A stretch of 46,022 nucleotides of DNA from a virus: positions 1 to 46,022 of IMG/VR virus record IMGVR_UViG_3300031566_000081. One strand, given 5' to 3'. The notes beneath the pieces were generated by a model. The model searched no databases, had not been told where the DNA came from, and was given only the letters and a program-made list of their open reading frames with translations. The translations under genes and the position numbers were made by a program. Below, piece by piece: positions 29,656-37,119 of this stretch; the first letter of the stretch is position 1; each line of letters opens with the position of its first letter.

Positions 29656-31575
29656 ATGTACTGTTTACCTAAACCTTTAGCAAATAAATTTATAGAAAGA
29701 TTAAAAGATGGGAGCATTAGCCCCAGTACCCTTTCGGAAATGTCATCTCAGGAGAGGCGTGTTTTTTTCCAAACATTTATGGGAGAGATACACGCTAAAT
29801 ATACCAATTCATTATTTGAGAGTAAGTTATTATTAAAGAATCAACAGCAGGGTATGATCACGTGGGCTAAAACAATATCGGGAATGAAACCCGAAGCACA
29901 GAGAGATATTTTATCTAAAGTAAATAAGATGACCGAGATACTAAACCCTGAGACCGAAAAAGCATTTTTAGAGGATTTGGTTGCACATAAATTAAGAACA
30001 AGGGTCACTATAGAACAGGCAAATAGAATATCAGAACTTGCCAAGCTGACCGCAGAGAAAAAAGAAGCAAGAGATCAAGGCGGGGATAGATTGGAATATG
30101 GCAGGGCAGCGGTGGCATTTGGTAATTATGTAAATGGACTTAAAGAAGATGCTAAAAAAATGACATTTAAAGAAACTATCTCAAGACCGGGGAAATTGAT
30201 AGTTGAGACTGGTGGTGTATCAAGGTCAATAGTGGCTTCTATGGATGATAGTGCTATTTTTAGGCAGGGCTGGAAAACCCTTTGGACTAATCCCGGTTAT
30301 TGGACAAGAAACGCCATAAAATCATTTGCTGATATTGGTAGAACTATTGGTGGGAAAAATATAATGAATGAAGTGAAAGCTGATATTTTTTCGAGAAGTT
30401 ATTACGACAAAATGAAGAAAGCTGATTTAGCAATAGCAACCATTGAAGAAGAATTTCCAAGCGCACTTCCTGAAAAAATACCCGTTATTGGTAGGATATA
30501 TAAAGCAAGTCAAGACGCTTATACTGCTTTTTTATATAGACAAAGGGCTGATGTATTTGGCAAACAACTTGAAATTGCCGAAAGAAGCGGTGTTGATACA
30601 GACGATATAACAGAACTTAAAAGTATAGGTAAGTTAGTTAATTCTTTAACAGGTAGGGGGGCAATGGGTATACTTGAACCCGCTGCAAAGGTAGTTAATA
30701 ATGTATTCTTTTCACCAAGATTACTGAAAAGTCATATTGATGTTTTAACCGCACATATGTTTGACCCGAAAGTCAGCGCCTTTGCCAAAAAACAAGCGGC
30801 GGTTAATTTAGTAAAAATAGTAAGTGGGACAGCTGCCATACTTGTTATTGCTGGTGCAGTAAGACCAGGCAGTGTTGACTGGGATCCCCGTAGTGCTGAT
30901 TTTGGAAAAATTAAGATATATAATACTCGTTTTGATGTATCAGGTGGTATGGCATCTATCATAACATTGGCTGCCAGACAGATAACTAATTCCACTAAAA
31001 GTAGTACAACAGGATTAGTAAAGGAATTAGGAACAGGAGAATTTGGAGAATCTACAAGATTAGATGTTGTTTATAATTTCTTTGAGAATAAATTAGCTCC
31101 ATTACCAGCAGCAATAAAGAATCTTTTAAAAGCAAGAGATTTTGAAGGTAAAAGACCAACACCCATAAGTACATTAAAGGATTTATTCGTTCCGATTATA
31201 TTTACAAATTACAAAGAATTAAAAGATGACCCCGATTCAGCCGATATGTTACTTTCAATGATAGCTGAAGGTTTAGGTATAAGTACAAGTACTTATTCTC
31301 AAAATGTAGATTGGTCACAAAATCCCGGTGTAGTATTACAACAATTTAAAGAAAAGGTAGGAGAACAAAGATTTAAGTTATTAAATGATGAATTTAATAA
31401 GAAGTTTAATTCGTGGTTTAAACTTATACAGACAGACCCCAGATATAAAAAATTATCAGATGAACATAAACAGAAGGCAATTACCAAGAAAAAGATAGAT
31501 ATAAAAGCTGATATTTTTAAGAAGAATTTCTTTAAGTACAAGTCCGCACCGACCCAGAAATTACCTAATCTTTAA
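29656..31575 (+). CDS. Large polyvalent-type internal virion protein, 639 aa
   Basis: Helical protein with segments typical of large polyvalent-protein-associated domains: WKTLWTNPGYWTRNAIKSFADIG, YRQRADVFGKQLEIAERSG, and VVNNVFFSPRLLKSHIDVLTAH. A hydrophobic helix follows at about residues 385-402 (VKIVSGTAAILVIAGAV). It is probably packaged and ejected with DNA, the counterpart of T7 gp16, though no transglycosylase motif is visible. AAGGAAGG precedes the ATG by seven bases, so it is translated separately from the upstream gene. Last gene of the late block before the minus-strand island. Confidence 0.65.
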   Translation: MYCLPKPLANKFIERLKDGSISPSTLSEMSSQERRVFFQTFMGEIHAKYTNSLFESKLLLKNQQQGMITWAKTISGMKPEAQRDILSKVNKMTEILNPETEKAFLEDLVAHKLRTRVTIEQANRISELAKLTAEKKEARDQGGDRLEYGRAAVAFGNYVNGLKEDAKKMTFKETISRPGKLIVETGGVSRSIVASMDDSAIFRQGWKTLWTNPGYWTRNAIKSFADIGRTIGGKNIMNEVKADIFSRSYYDKMKKADLAIATIEEEFPSALPEKIPVIGRIYKASQDAYTAFLYRQRADVFGKQLEIAERSGVDTDDITELKSIGKLVNSLTGRGAMGILEPAAKVVNNVFFSPRLLKSHIDVLTAHMFDPKVSAFAKKQAAVNLVKIVSGTAAILVIAGAVRPGSVDWDPRSADFGKIKIYNTRFDVSGGMASIITLAARQITNSTKSSTTGLVKELGTGEFGESTRLDVVYNFFENKLAPLPAAIKNLLKARDFEGKRPTPISTLKDLFVPIIFTNYKELKDDPDSADMLLSMIAEGLGISTSTYSQNVDWSQNPGVVLQQFKEKVGEQRFKLLNDEFNKKFNSWFKLIQTDPRYKKLSDEHKQKAITKKKIDIKADIFKKNFFKYKSAPTQKLPNL

Positions 31576-31738
31576 AATCATTAGGGTTTGACATATAAAT
31601 TATTATACAAACTACTGTTAAAAATATTAAATAGTTAAATTGGAATAACCTATATAATAAAATTGCTGCAACGGCATAATAAAACATCTTCATAATAAAA
31701 AGAATAACATCTTGTAATTTACTGGTTTGATTATTCAT
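31565..31738 (-). CDS. Minus-strand small membrane protein, 57 aa
   Basis: Read on the minus strand from ATG at 31738 to a TAG at 31565, overlapping the last 11 bases of the plus-strand virion gene. Contains two hydrophobic stretches (VILFIMKMFYYAVAAILLY and YLIFLTVVCIIIYM), a holin-like hairpin. Its start overlaps the stop of the next minus-strand gene (ATGA), so the two form a coupled pair downstream of the pilin gene. No family recognised. Confidence 0.55.
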   Translation of the reverse strand: MNNQTSKLQDVILFIMKMFYYAVAAILLYRLFQFNYLIFLTVVCIIIYMSNPNDFKD

Positions 31739-31833
31739 ACCACGCTACTCATAAAATATATCACCACTGCAATAGCCAATATAACCAACCCGAATAATAA
31801 GGTCTTACCGACCTTCCGCATATAGGTATTCAT
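31735..31833 (-). CDS. Minus-strand tiny membrane peptide, 32 aa
   Basis: From ATG 31833 to TGA 31735 on the minus strand: a short basic start (NTYMRKVGK) and one helix (TLLFGLVILAIAVVIYFM). AAAGGA lies about 13 bases upstream, a weak ribosome binding site. It precedes the 57-aa gene with an ATGA overlap and lies after the pilin terminator, so it may be reached by read-through. Confidence 0.5.
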   Translation of the reverse strand: MNTYMRKVGKTLLFGLVILAIAVVIYFMSSVV

Positions 31834-31868
31834 TTATAAATAATCATTCCTTTAAAAAGAATAGGAGA

Positions 31869-31893
31869 CCCCTGCGTACCCTCACCGCAGGGG
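31869..31893 (-). terminator. Terminator after the pilin gene (minus strand)
   Basis: CCCCTGC and GCAGGGG form a 7-bp stem around an 11-base loop. Read on the minus strand it is followed by TCTCCTATTCTTTTT, a T-rich tail, and lies 60 bases after the pilin stop. It would end most pilin transcripts. Confidence 0.65.
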
Positions 31894-31952
31894 CGATGTT
31901 ATGGTTGAGCAATTAAATTATATCACAAATTTAGAATATGTCAAACATTTAG

Positions 31953-32429
31953 TTAATATTTATTAGCTGGCAATGAACGTGTATCAGATGGTAACATTAA
32001 TAATTCTCCATCTTTGCCTCGAGCGTTTACCCATACATCATTTTTTTCGAATAATAAGCAAACAACCATACCCTCATGGGTGTCATCATCGTCTGGATCA
32101 AAATCAGAGATACCACCATTTTCAACAACATATACAGAAGTCTCACTATCATAAGGATTTATCATTTTTTCTAATGGGATAGTTTCAGTTCCAGATGAAG
32201 CGAGTGCTAAATTTATATCGTCAGGTATCAGTATGTCGTGATCTCCAAAATATCCTACTAACATAGTTTGAACGGTGGCTGCATTTGCTTTTACTATAGC
32301 ATTCATTGCTCTTTCTTTTTGAGTAGAATAAGCCCTTAAACCAAGTAAGACTAATACTCCGATTATAGCTACTACGACCATCAATTCAATTAAGGTAAAA
32401 CCCTTCTTGCTTTTTCTTAAAAATAACAT
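31953..32429 (-). CDS. Type IV prepilin-like protein (GspG/PilA type), 158 aa
   Basis: Starts at minus-strand ATG 32429, seven bases after AAGGAGG. The N-terminus MLFLRKSKKGFTLIELMVVV is a complete type IV prepilin leader: a short basic leader, Gly10 at the cleavage site, Phe+1, and Glu+5 (Glu15). The hydrophobic polymerisation helix IIGVLVLLGLRAYSTQ follows. The C-terminal 120 residues form a small acidic globular domain (DFDPDDDDTHEGM) resembling pseudopilins. Host prepilin peptidase would be needed, as none is seen here. It is transcribed against every other gene, flanked by its own terminator and AT-rich upstream DNA, as for a lysogenic-conversion or 'moron' gene. It might alter or block host pili, or serve DNA uptake. 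Effect unknown. Confidence 0.92.
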   Translation of the reverse strand: MLFLRKSKKGFTLIELMVVVAIIGVLVLLGLRAYSTQKERAMNAIVKANAATVQTMLVGYFGDHDILIPDDINLALASSGTETIPLEKMINPYDSETSVYVVENGGISDFDPDDDDTHEGMVVCLLFEKNDVWVNARGKDGELLMLPSDTRSLPANKY

Positions 32430-32559
32430 ATCAAAAACCTCCTTAAAATTTTTAAACTTTCCTATATATATTATTCCCAAGATTAGAGGTTTTTAGACAT
32501 AAATAATAAAAATAAAATAAATATGATTGATTTTATCATAAATAGAAAGGAGAACAATA
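32430..32559. other. AT-rich divergent intergenic region
   Basis: 130 bases separate the minus-strand pilin start from the plus-strand tail gene. They are over 80% A+T. They hold the two ribosome binding sites (minus-strand AAGGAGG; plus-strand AAAGGAG) and presumably divergent promoters. I find no consensus -35; a weak TATATA lies on the minus strand near 32465. Confidence 0.5.
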
Positions 32560-33045
32560 ATGTTTGAAGAAAAAACTAAGATTAGTGATTCGTTTAAAAT
32601 GTCAGGAATAAAGAAAGCAGAAGAAGGTCTGAAAATCTGTGGTAAGGTAAGATTTATCGGTCATAACAAGGATGGCAGTCTTGCTTTTGATTATGAAGTC
32701 CCTAACCTGATTACTAACGCAGGATATGATTTAATCTGCAACCAAATCGGTCTGGCTGCACAACCTAATGAAGTGGCATGGATGGCTATATCTAATGGTG
32801 CAGTAGGAGACGCAACCGCTGAGGCTTTAGCTGCCACTGAAACCGAAAGGGTAGCGGCAACTTATGCTCACACACACGGGACAAAGATATTCACCTTAAC
32901 AGGAGTATTCACTACAGTAGTGGCTGCTCTTAGTTATGGGACTTTAAATGCTGCAAGTAACGGTGAACTTTTTAATACCGCTGCTTTTACTGCTGCAACT
33001 ACGATTGATAGTTTAACTATTGTTGCTACATTCACTTTAAGTTAA
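32560..33045 (+). CDS. Tail-fibre-associated protein, 161 aa
   Basis: Has the pattern of short phage proteins preceding tail fibres: PNLITNAGYDLICNQIG, then VAWMAISNGAVGDATAEALAATETERVAATYAHTHG and a beta-rich C-terminus. The 'LITNxGYDxI...WxAIGxG...AxATALxxE' framework is widespread in tail proteins that sit at the fibre base. Probably a structural beta-sandwich. AAAGGAGAACAATA precedes the ATG. Confidence 0.7.
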   Translation: MFEEKTKISDSFKMSGIKKAEEGLKICGKVRFIGHNKDGSLAFDYEVPNLITNAGYDLICNQIGLAAQPNEVAWMAISNGAVGDATAEALAATETERVAATYAHTHGTKIFTLTGVFTTVVAALSYGTLNAASNGELFNTAAFTAATTIDSLTIVATFTLS

Positions 33046-33055
33046 GGAGTAACTT

Positions 33056-35272
33056 ATGGCATGGCTTTCTGGCTGGGGAAAACGAATAGAGATTGCTATT
33101 AATGATTATGCTGGCGATATTGGCGGAGCAGTTACTTGGTTTCCTGCAACTATACATCTAAAAGACACAAATGGACAGAGTACTAAAGTCTTTTTGGAAG
33201 TCGGAGCTAATTACAGGAAAATCGCCATCACTAAAGTTAATGGTGAAACCGAGTTAAAGGGAGAAGTAGAAGCATGGAATTATGATGCGGGAACTCCTGC
33301 TAATAGCACTGGGATAATTCATACAAGTACAGCTGGATGGGTCATTGATAGCAATACAAAAGTTTATGTCTATTACGACAAAGACCACGCTGATAATGAT
33401 AACATTAATGTAATAGGTACTACTGCTGGATATGCGGTTTATGATGGCAACCATAAAGCAGTTTGTCATATGGCAGGCACAGGTGAAACTGCCATTGATG
33501 TAGGGAGTCCTTGTATTGCCAGAGACCTTAATTTTGGTGGAGACGCCACCTATATTGATTTATCCAATCCTTCTAATCTTACTGGTAAGCTCACAACTGT
33601 TTATATTTGGGCAAAAGTATCTATGGCATCGGCAAAGGTAGCTACCTTCTATGTTTCTGGTGGCAAGTATACTGCTCGTTCTGCAAGTGGAAATCTTGGT
33701 GCAGTCGGGTCTGGTGCTCTTAAAATATTTTCCGTTAATCTCGATGTAGTAGAAGGGGATTTTATCGGGATATATTTTACAGATGCTGGCGACCAGATTG
33801 CAGCGGATAATAACACTGGCGGTAGTGGAGTTGCTTCTTTAATAGGCGACCAGACTGCGTGTGTTGACGCAACTTTTAACTTCTCTGCGGATTATAGAAT
33901 AAGTTTATACGGAGAAGGACTCGATTCTTCAAGTATTAAAGATAGCACAAGTAATAATAATGACGGAGTGAAAAAGGGCATAAATGAACCAAATCAGGTA
34001 ACGGGCAAGGTAGGATTAGGGCAGGATTTTGATGGCAGTAATGATTATATTAATTTGGGAAGTGCAGCAAGTATAGGCAATATTTTTGGAGCAGGTGGGA
34101 CTTTTAGTGTCTGTATATATCCTCATAGTGATGGGCAAGGGGATAATGGAAGGATAGTAAGCAAATATACTGCTGCTTCTGGAGCTGGATTTCTAATCGC
34201 TACAATTGCAGAATCTGCTGGTTATTGTAAAGCAGAATTGTATATTCCTTTTAGTACGCTTGCGGGATGGTGGAAAACAATTAATGCAGTTATCCCTATC
34301 AATGCCTGGTCAATGCTAACTGTTTCTTATAATAGTAGTGCGACTGCTAATGACCCAATCTTTTACGTCAATGGAGAACCAGTAGCTATTACAGAAACTC
34401 AGACACCCGCTGGCACAGTTAAGACTGATGCTGCTAATAATATGCGTCTTGGGATTTATGATGCAGTTAATGCGTATGACGGTGTTGAAGATGAAATTCA
34501 AATCTCTACTGTAATAAGAACTCCTGCTTGGATAAAAGCAGAATATAACAGTTTATGGGATACGCTGTTTACTTATGGGGATGAGGAGACTACTGGAATA
34601 ATACTCGAATTTTCAGAAACCCTTTCCATTGCAGATACAATGACAACGTCAGGGACACTCGCAAAAGCGGAGACCTTATCTATTGTAGATACCAAAATTA
34701 CGTCTGGTTCATTAGAATTTTTTGAGACTCTCAGTATTGTAGATAGTTGGAGTGGTTTGCTTACCTTTTTTGAGACCTTATCAATAACAGATAGTAAACT
34801 TCTAACAGGAACATTAAATTTAACGGAAACTTTAGGGATAGTGGACTCCGCCACTTTTCAATGTATCAAAACTTTTTATGAAACCCTGTCTATAATTGAC
34901 ACCATCACTACGTCTGGTTCATTGAATCTTGCCGAAACCATTAGTATTGTAGATAGTTGGACTGTTTTAAAGACTTTCTTTGAGACCCTATCAATAACGG
35001 ATACTGTTGTTATGGGTGGAAGTTTAAATGTTTCTGAAATTATTTCAATAATAGATTCTTTTATCCGGTGGATAAAACACCCCATTTATACAGAACCAAC
35101 GAAGGTTAAACCTTCTTATACAGAACCACCAAAAGTTAATGTTTCTTATACAAAGCCAGCGAAGAGTAATCCTATCTATACAAAACCTGCAAAAACTAAC
35201 CCCATTTATACAGAACCGTCTAAGGGACATCCCGTTTATACAGAACCAACAAAAGAAATAAGACTTGATTAA
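33056..35272 (+). CDS. Large tail fibre / adhesin with DUF2341-like and LamG-type domains and repeats, 738 aa
   Basis: Residues about 1-140 recall DUF2341-type binding domains (YAGDIGGAVTWFPATIHLKDTNG...VYVYYDKDHADND). Residues about 315-500 are a LamG/concanavalin-like domain (GQDFDGSNDYINLG ... WSMLTVSYNSS ... EDEIQISTVIRTPAWIKAEYNS). Residues about 515-670 hold around nine copies of an ETLSIxDxxxTSGSL unit. The last 64 residues are a decapeptide tandem repeat. This points to carbohydrate binding on the host surface. It opens with the same MAW as the propeller protein at 23597, suggesting a shared attachment strategy. AAGGAGTAACTT precedes the ATG. Confidence 0.75.
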   Translation: MAWLSGWGKRIEIAINDYAGDIGGAVTWFPATIHLKDTNGQSTKVFLEVGANYRKIAITKVNGETELKGEVEAWNYDAGTPANSTGIIHTSTAGWVIDSNTKVYVYYDKDHADNDNINVIGTTAGYAVYDGNHKAVCHMAGTGETAIDVGSPCIARDLNFGGDATYIDLSNPSNLTGKLTTVYIWAKVSMASAKVATFYVSGGKYTARSASGNLGAVGSGALKIFSVNLDVVEGDFIGIYFTDAGDQIAADNNTGGSGVASLIGDQTACVDATFNFSADYRISLYGEGLDSSSIKDSTSNNNDGVKKGINEPNQVTGKVGLGQDFDGSNDYINLGSAASIGNIFGAGGTFSVCIYPHSDGQGDNGRIVSKYTAASGAGFLIATIAESAGYCKAELYIPFSTLAGWWKTINAVIPINAWSMLTVSYNSSATANDPIFYVNGEPVAITETQTPAGTVKTDAANNMRLGIYDAVNAYDGVEDEIQISTVIRTPAWIKAEYNSLWDTLFTYGDEETTGIILEFSETLSIADTMTTSGTLAKAETLSIVDTKITSGSLEFFETLSIVDSWSGLLTFFETLSITDSKLLTGTLNLTETLGIVDSATFQCIKTFYETLSIIDTITTSGSLNLAETISIVDSWTVLKTFFETLSITDTVVMGGSLNVSEIISIIDSFIRWIKHPIYTEPTKVKPSYTEPPKVNVSYTKPAKSNPIYTKPAKTNPIYTEPSKGHPVYTEPTKEIRLD
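34605..35058 (+). repeat. ETLSIxD repeat array inside fibre gene
   Basis: About nine repeats of 45-60 bp encode ETLSIVDS/T-type units separated by short TSGSL- or LLTF-like linkers. They are similar but not identical at DNA level (GAGACCTTATC, GAAACCCTTTC, GAGACTCTCAG), so the array is old or under purifying selection at protein level. It probably makes a rigid stalk. Confidence 0.7.
35078..35257 (+). repeat. Six 30-bp tandem repeats encoding a YTEPxK decapeptide
   Basis: Six in-frame 30-bp units encode HPIYTEPTKV, KPSYTEPPKV, NVSYTKPAKS, NPIYTKPAKT, NPIYTEPSKG and HPVYTEPTKE, at the extreme C-terminus of the fibre. The TATACAGAACC core is nearly invariant. A related IYTEP motif occurs once in the 23597 protein. 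Copy number is likely to vary between relatives by slippage. Confidence 0.85.
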
Positions 35273-35284
35273 GGAGATGATGTT

Positions 35285-35518
35285 ATGGAGAAAACTAACA
35301 AAGAACGGTTGGCGGCAATAGAGACAAGTATTATTCATATTGATAAAAACATAGACATAATTGCCAAAAATAATATCAATCAATGGAAACAGATTAATAA
35401 AAATGCACAAAGTATAGCAGGTATAAAAGGGACTGCTTTTGGAATTAGTGCCTGTGTTTCATTTATTGTTTCCGTAGCTGGTATATTATGGTCTATGTTT
35501 AAGGCAAAACCACAATGA
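35285..35518 (+). CDS. XhlA-type holin-associated membrane protein, 77 aa
   Basis: An amphipathic N-terminal part (KERLAAIETSIIHIDKNIDIIAKNNINQWKQIN) followed by one C-terminal membrane helix (AFGISACVSFIVSVAGILWSMF) and a short basic tail. This is the layout of XhlA-like haemolysin/holin partners. AAGGAGATGATGTT precedes the ATG. It overlaps the next membrane gene and is followed by the peptidase, so it is the first gene of the lysis cassette. Confidence 0.75.
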   Translation: MEKTNKERLAAIETSIIHIDKNIDIIAKNNINQWKQINKNAQSIAGIKGTAFGISACVSFIVSVAGILWSMFKAKPQ

Positions 35519-35766
35519 TAAACGATTACCTTACGCAGCATAATTTTTTTGTAAGAAGGATAATGACTGGAATAATGTTTACTTTGTGGTGTCTGGTAAG
35601 TATCATGGCGGGGTGGCGGTTATTAATTAATCAAGTACCTTTACCAGAGGGCTTTCGGGATTTTTATTATTCTTTTACAGGAGCGGTAACCATAGCAATA
35701 GGATTTTATTATAAAGGTCGTAATGGTGTAATTAAGGAGAAAAAAGAAAATGGGAGACCTGACTGA
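35515..35766 (+). CDS. Holin-like membrane protein, 83 aa
   Basis: Two membrane helices (MTGIMFTLWCLVSIMAGWRLL and FYYSFTGAVTIAIGFYY) separated by a short loop containing QVPLPEGF, and a charged tail (KEKKENGRPD). Together with the preceding XhlA-like protein and the following peptidase it makes a typical holin/endolysin order. It overlaps both neighbours. The topology fits a class II holin. No family name is certain. Confidence 0.7.
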   Translation: MINDYLTQHNFFVRRIMTGIMFTLWCLVSIMAGWRLLINQVPLPEGFRDFYYSFTGAVTIAIGFYYKGRNGVIKEKKENGRPD

Positions 35767-36199
35767 ACATTTCAGTAAGTGGGAATTTAAGTGTCCATGC
35801 TCGGAATGCAAGCATAGAAAAATACATATTGACCTGAATTTGGTATACAGGTTGGAAGAAATAAGGGATATTTTAGGCAATAAACCTATCAATATTACCA
35901 GTGGCGTAAGATGCAAGGCTGAAAATAGTAGAAGTGGCGGAGATAGCAATTCCCCACACGTATTAGGGAAGGCCGCGGATATACAAGTTAAGGGGTTAAA
36001 ACCGATTGAAATTGCAACCACTTCGGATTTATCCGAACTGGACATTAGGATTGGCGTATATCCTAACCACATGCATATTGATGTTATGCCTGCAAATCCT
36101 TCGAGGTTTTGGTTAGTGAAAAAGTATGGTGATAATCCGATTTATTCAGGTAATGAAAATGACTTGGAAAAATTTTTAAGAAAGGAGAAAATAATATGA
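35750..36199 (+). CDS. Peptidase M15-type endolysin (L-alanyl-D-glutamate or D-Ala carboxypeptidase), 149 aa
   Basis: An M15_3-family enzyme: SGVRCKAEN, then the zinc motif SxHxxGxAxD as SPHVLGKAADI (His70, Asp77), and the second motif PNHMHIDVM (His109 as third zinc ligand, Asp111). The length of 149 residues and the WEFKCPCSEC start are normal for phage and bacterial peptidases of this type. It cleaves peptidoglycan peptide bonds, releasing progeny after holin action. No signal peptide, so it relies on the holin. The start overlaps the holin-like gene; a spanin-like protein follows. Confidence 0.9.
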   Translation: MGDLTEHFSKWEFKCPCSECKHRKIHIDLNLVYRLEEIRDILGNKPINITSGVRCKAENSRSGGDSNSPHVLGKAADIQVKGLKPIEIATTSDLSELDIRIGVYPNHMHIDVMPANPSRFWLVKKYGDNPIYSGNENDLEKFLRKEKII

Positions 36200-36351
36200 A
36201 TATAGCGAAGTTAATTTTTAACATTATCGCGGTAATCTCTATCGTATTCTTTATTTTCCACATTAAAGATGTACTGGGTTTTTGGTGGGTAAGCATAAAG
36301 AAAGTATGTGTTGGTATTTATAAGAAGATTAAAGGATTGATAAAAAAATGA
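36196..36351 (+). CDS. Small membrane protein, 51 aa
   Basis: ATG 36196 behind AAAGGAGAAAATA, four bases before the endolysin stop (ATGA-type overlap), and its stop overlaps the next start. One N-terminal membrane helix (IAKLIFNIIAVISIVFFIFHI), then basic residues. As part of the lysis cassette it could be a holin regulator or antiholin. No family recognised. Confidence 0.65.
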   Translation: MNIAKLIFNIIAVISIVFFIFHIKDVLGFWWVSIKKVCVGIYKKIKGLIKK

Positions 36352-37109
36352 AATTAACAAAAGTTATTCTTATTGTATTAATAGTTGCTGGACTTATATT
36401 TGGCGGATATAAGGGTTGGGGCTTATATAAGCAATGGGAAGAAAAGAAATTTAACGAAATAGAATTTTTAAGGCGTAATGACGATATGATTGTGCAGAAG
36501 ATAACTGACCTATCCGTTACAGTAACGAAAGTAGTCAACGATACTGCAAAAGTGCAGACAGTAACGAAAGAAGATGCAACCTATGAAGAATTGAAGAAAA
36601 GGGTTATAGAATTAGAGAAAAATAAAGAAGCGAATAAAGATGAAATAGCAAAGTTAAGAGAAGATTTATCTACACAACGTAAGGCATTTCTTGCAAGTGA
36701 TGACACGATACTAATAAGCGGTAAAAATGATGAAACTTATCTATTATACCGAGATGAATCGGGTAACCTTCAACCTGCCTCAGATAACATAAGTAAGATT
36801 ATAGAGCATAAAGATGTGTCAAATGTGCCAATTCTCGCCGAAGAGGAAATAGCGATTAAGAAAACAAGTCTGAAATTAAAAGCCGGTGGGTATTATTCCT
36901 TTGATGATTCTTATGGAGTTATCATCTCTAAAGGGATATTGAGCATAAAAGATTACAGCCTTAATGTATCACTTTTGATACAAGACTTTGAGGATTTTAG
37001 GTTTGTAGTTGGCGGGGACGTTGGCTATATGATAAGGGATAATATCGAATTAGCCTTCGGTTACAATACCGATAAGGAATTTTACGGGGCGTTGAGGTGG
37101 TCATTTTAA
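36348..37109 (+). CDS. Putative one-protein spanin: inner-membrane anchor, coiled coil, C-terminal beta domain, 253 aa
   Basis: Residues 5-22 are a membrane helix (KVILIVLIVAGLIFGGY), then a periplasmic-type coiled coil (VTKEDATYEELKKRVIELEKNKEANKDEIAKLREDLSTQ, about residues 76-115). The C-terminal 75 residues alternate hydrophobic and polar residues as amphipathic strands (SLNVSLLIQDFEDFRFVVGGDVGYMI, IELAFGYNTDKEFYGALRWSF) and end in an aromatic F, the signal recognised by outer-membrane barrel assembly. Linking both membranes is what spanins do to finish lysis of diderm cells. The position right after endolysin supports this. The assignment to spanin and to an outer-membrane barrel is inference. 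Confidence 0.6.
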   Translation: MKLTKVILIVLIVAGLIFGGYKGWGLYKQWEEKKFNEIEFLRRNDDMIVQKITDLSVTVTKVVNDTAKVQTVTKEDATYEELKKRVIELEKNKEANKDEIAKLREDLSTQRKAFLASDDTILISGKNDETYLLYRDESGNLQPASDNISKIIEHKDVSNVPILAEEEIAIKKTSLKLKAGGYYSFDDSYGVIISKGILSIKDYSLNVSLLIQDFEDFRFVVGGDVGYMIRDNIELAFGYNTDKEFYGALRWSF

Positions 37110-37119
37110 GGAGGGAATA

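Noticed and set aside
29590-29680. Frameshifted single virion gene
   Set aside because: The second frame has a proper AAGGAAGG ribosome binding site seven bases before its ATG, so two separate genes are the simpler reading, though an ancestral split is possible.
31588-31612. TTGACA at 31589 as a plus-strand promoter
   Set aside because: No -10 hexamer at 16-18 bases; the sequence there is ACTACT, and it lies inside the minus-strand micro-ORF.
35078-35257. CRISPR-like array
   Set aside because: The 30-bp units are contiguous, have no spacers, stay in frame and encode a decapeptide repeat.
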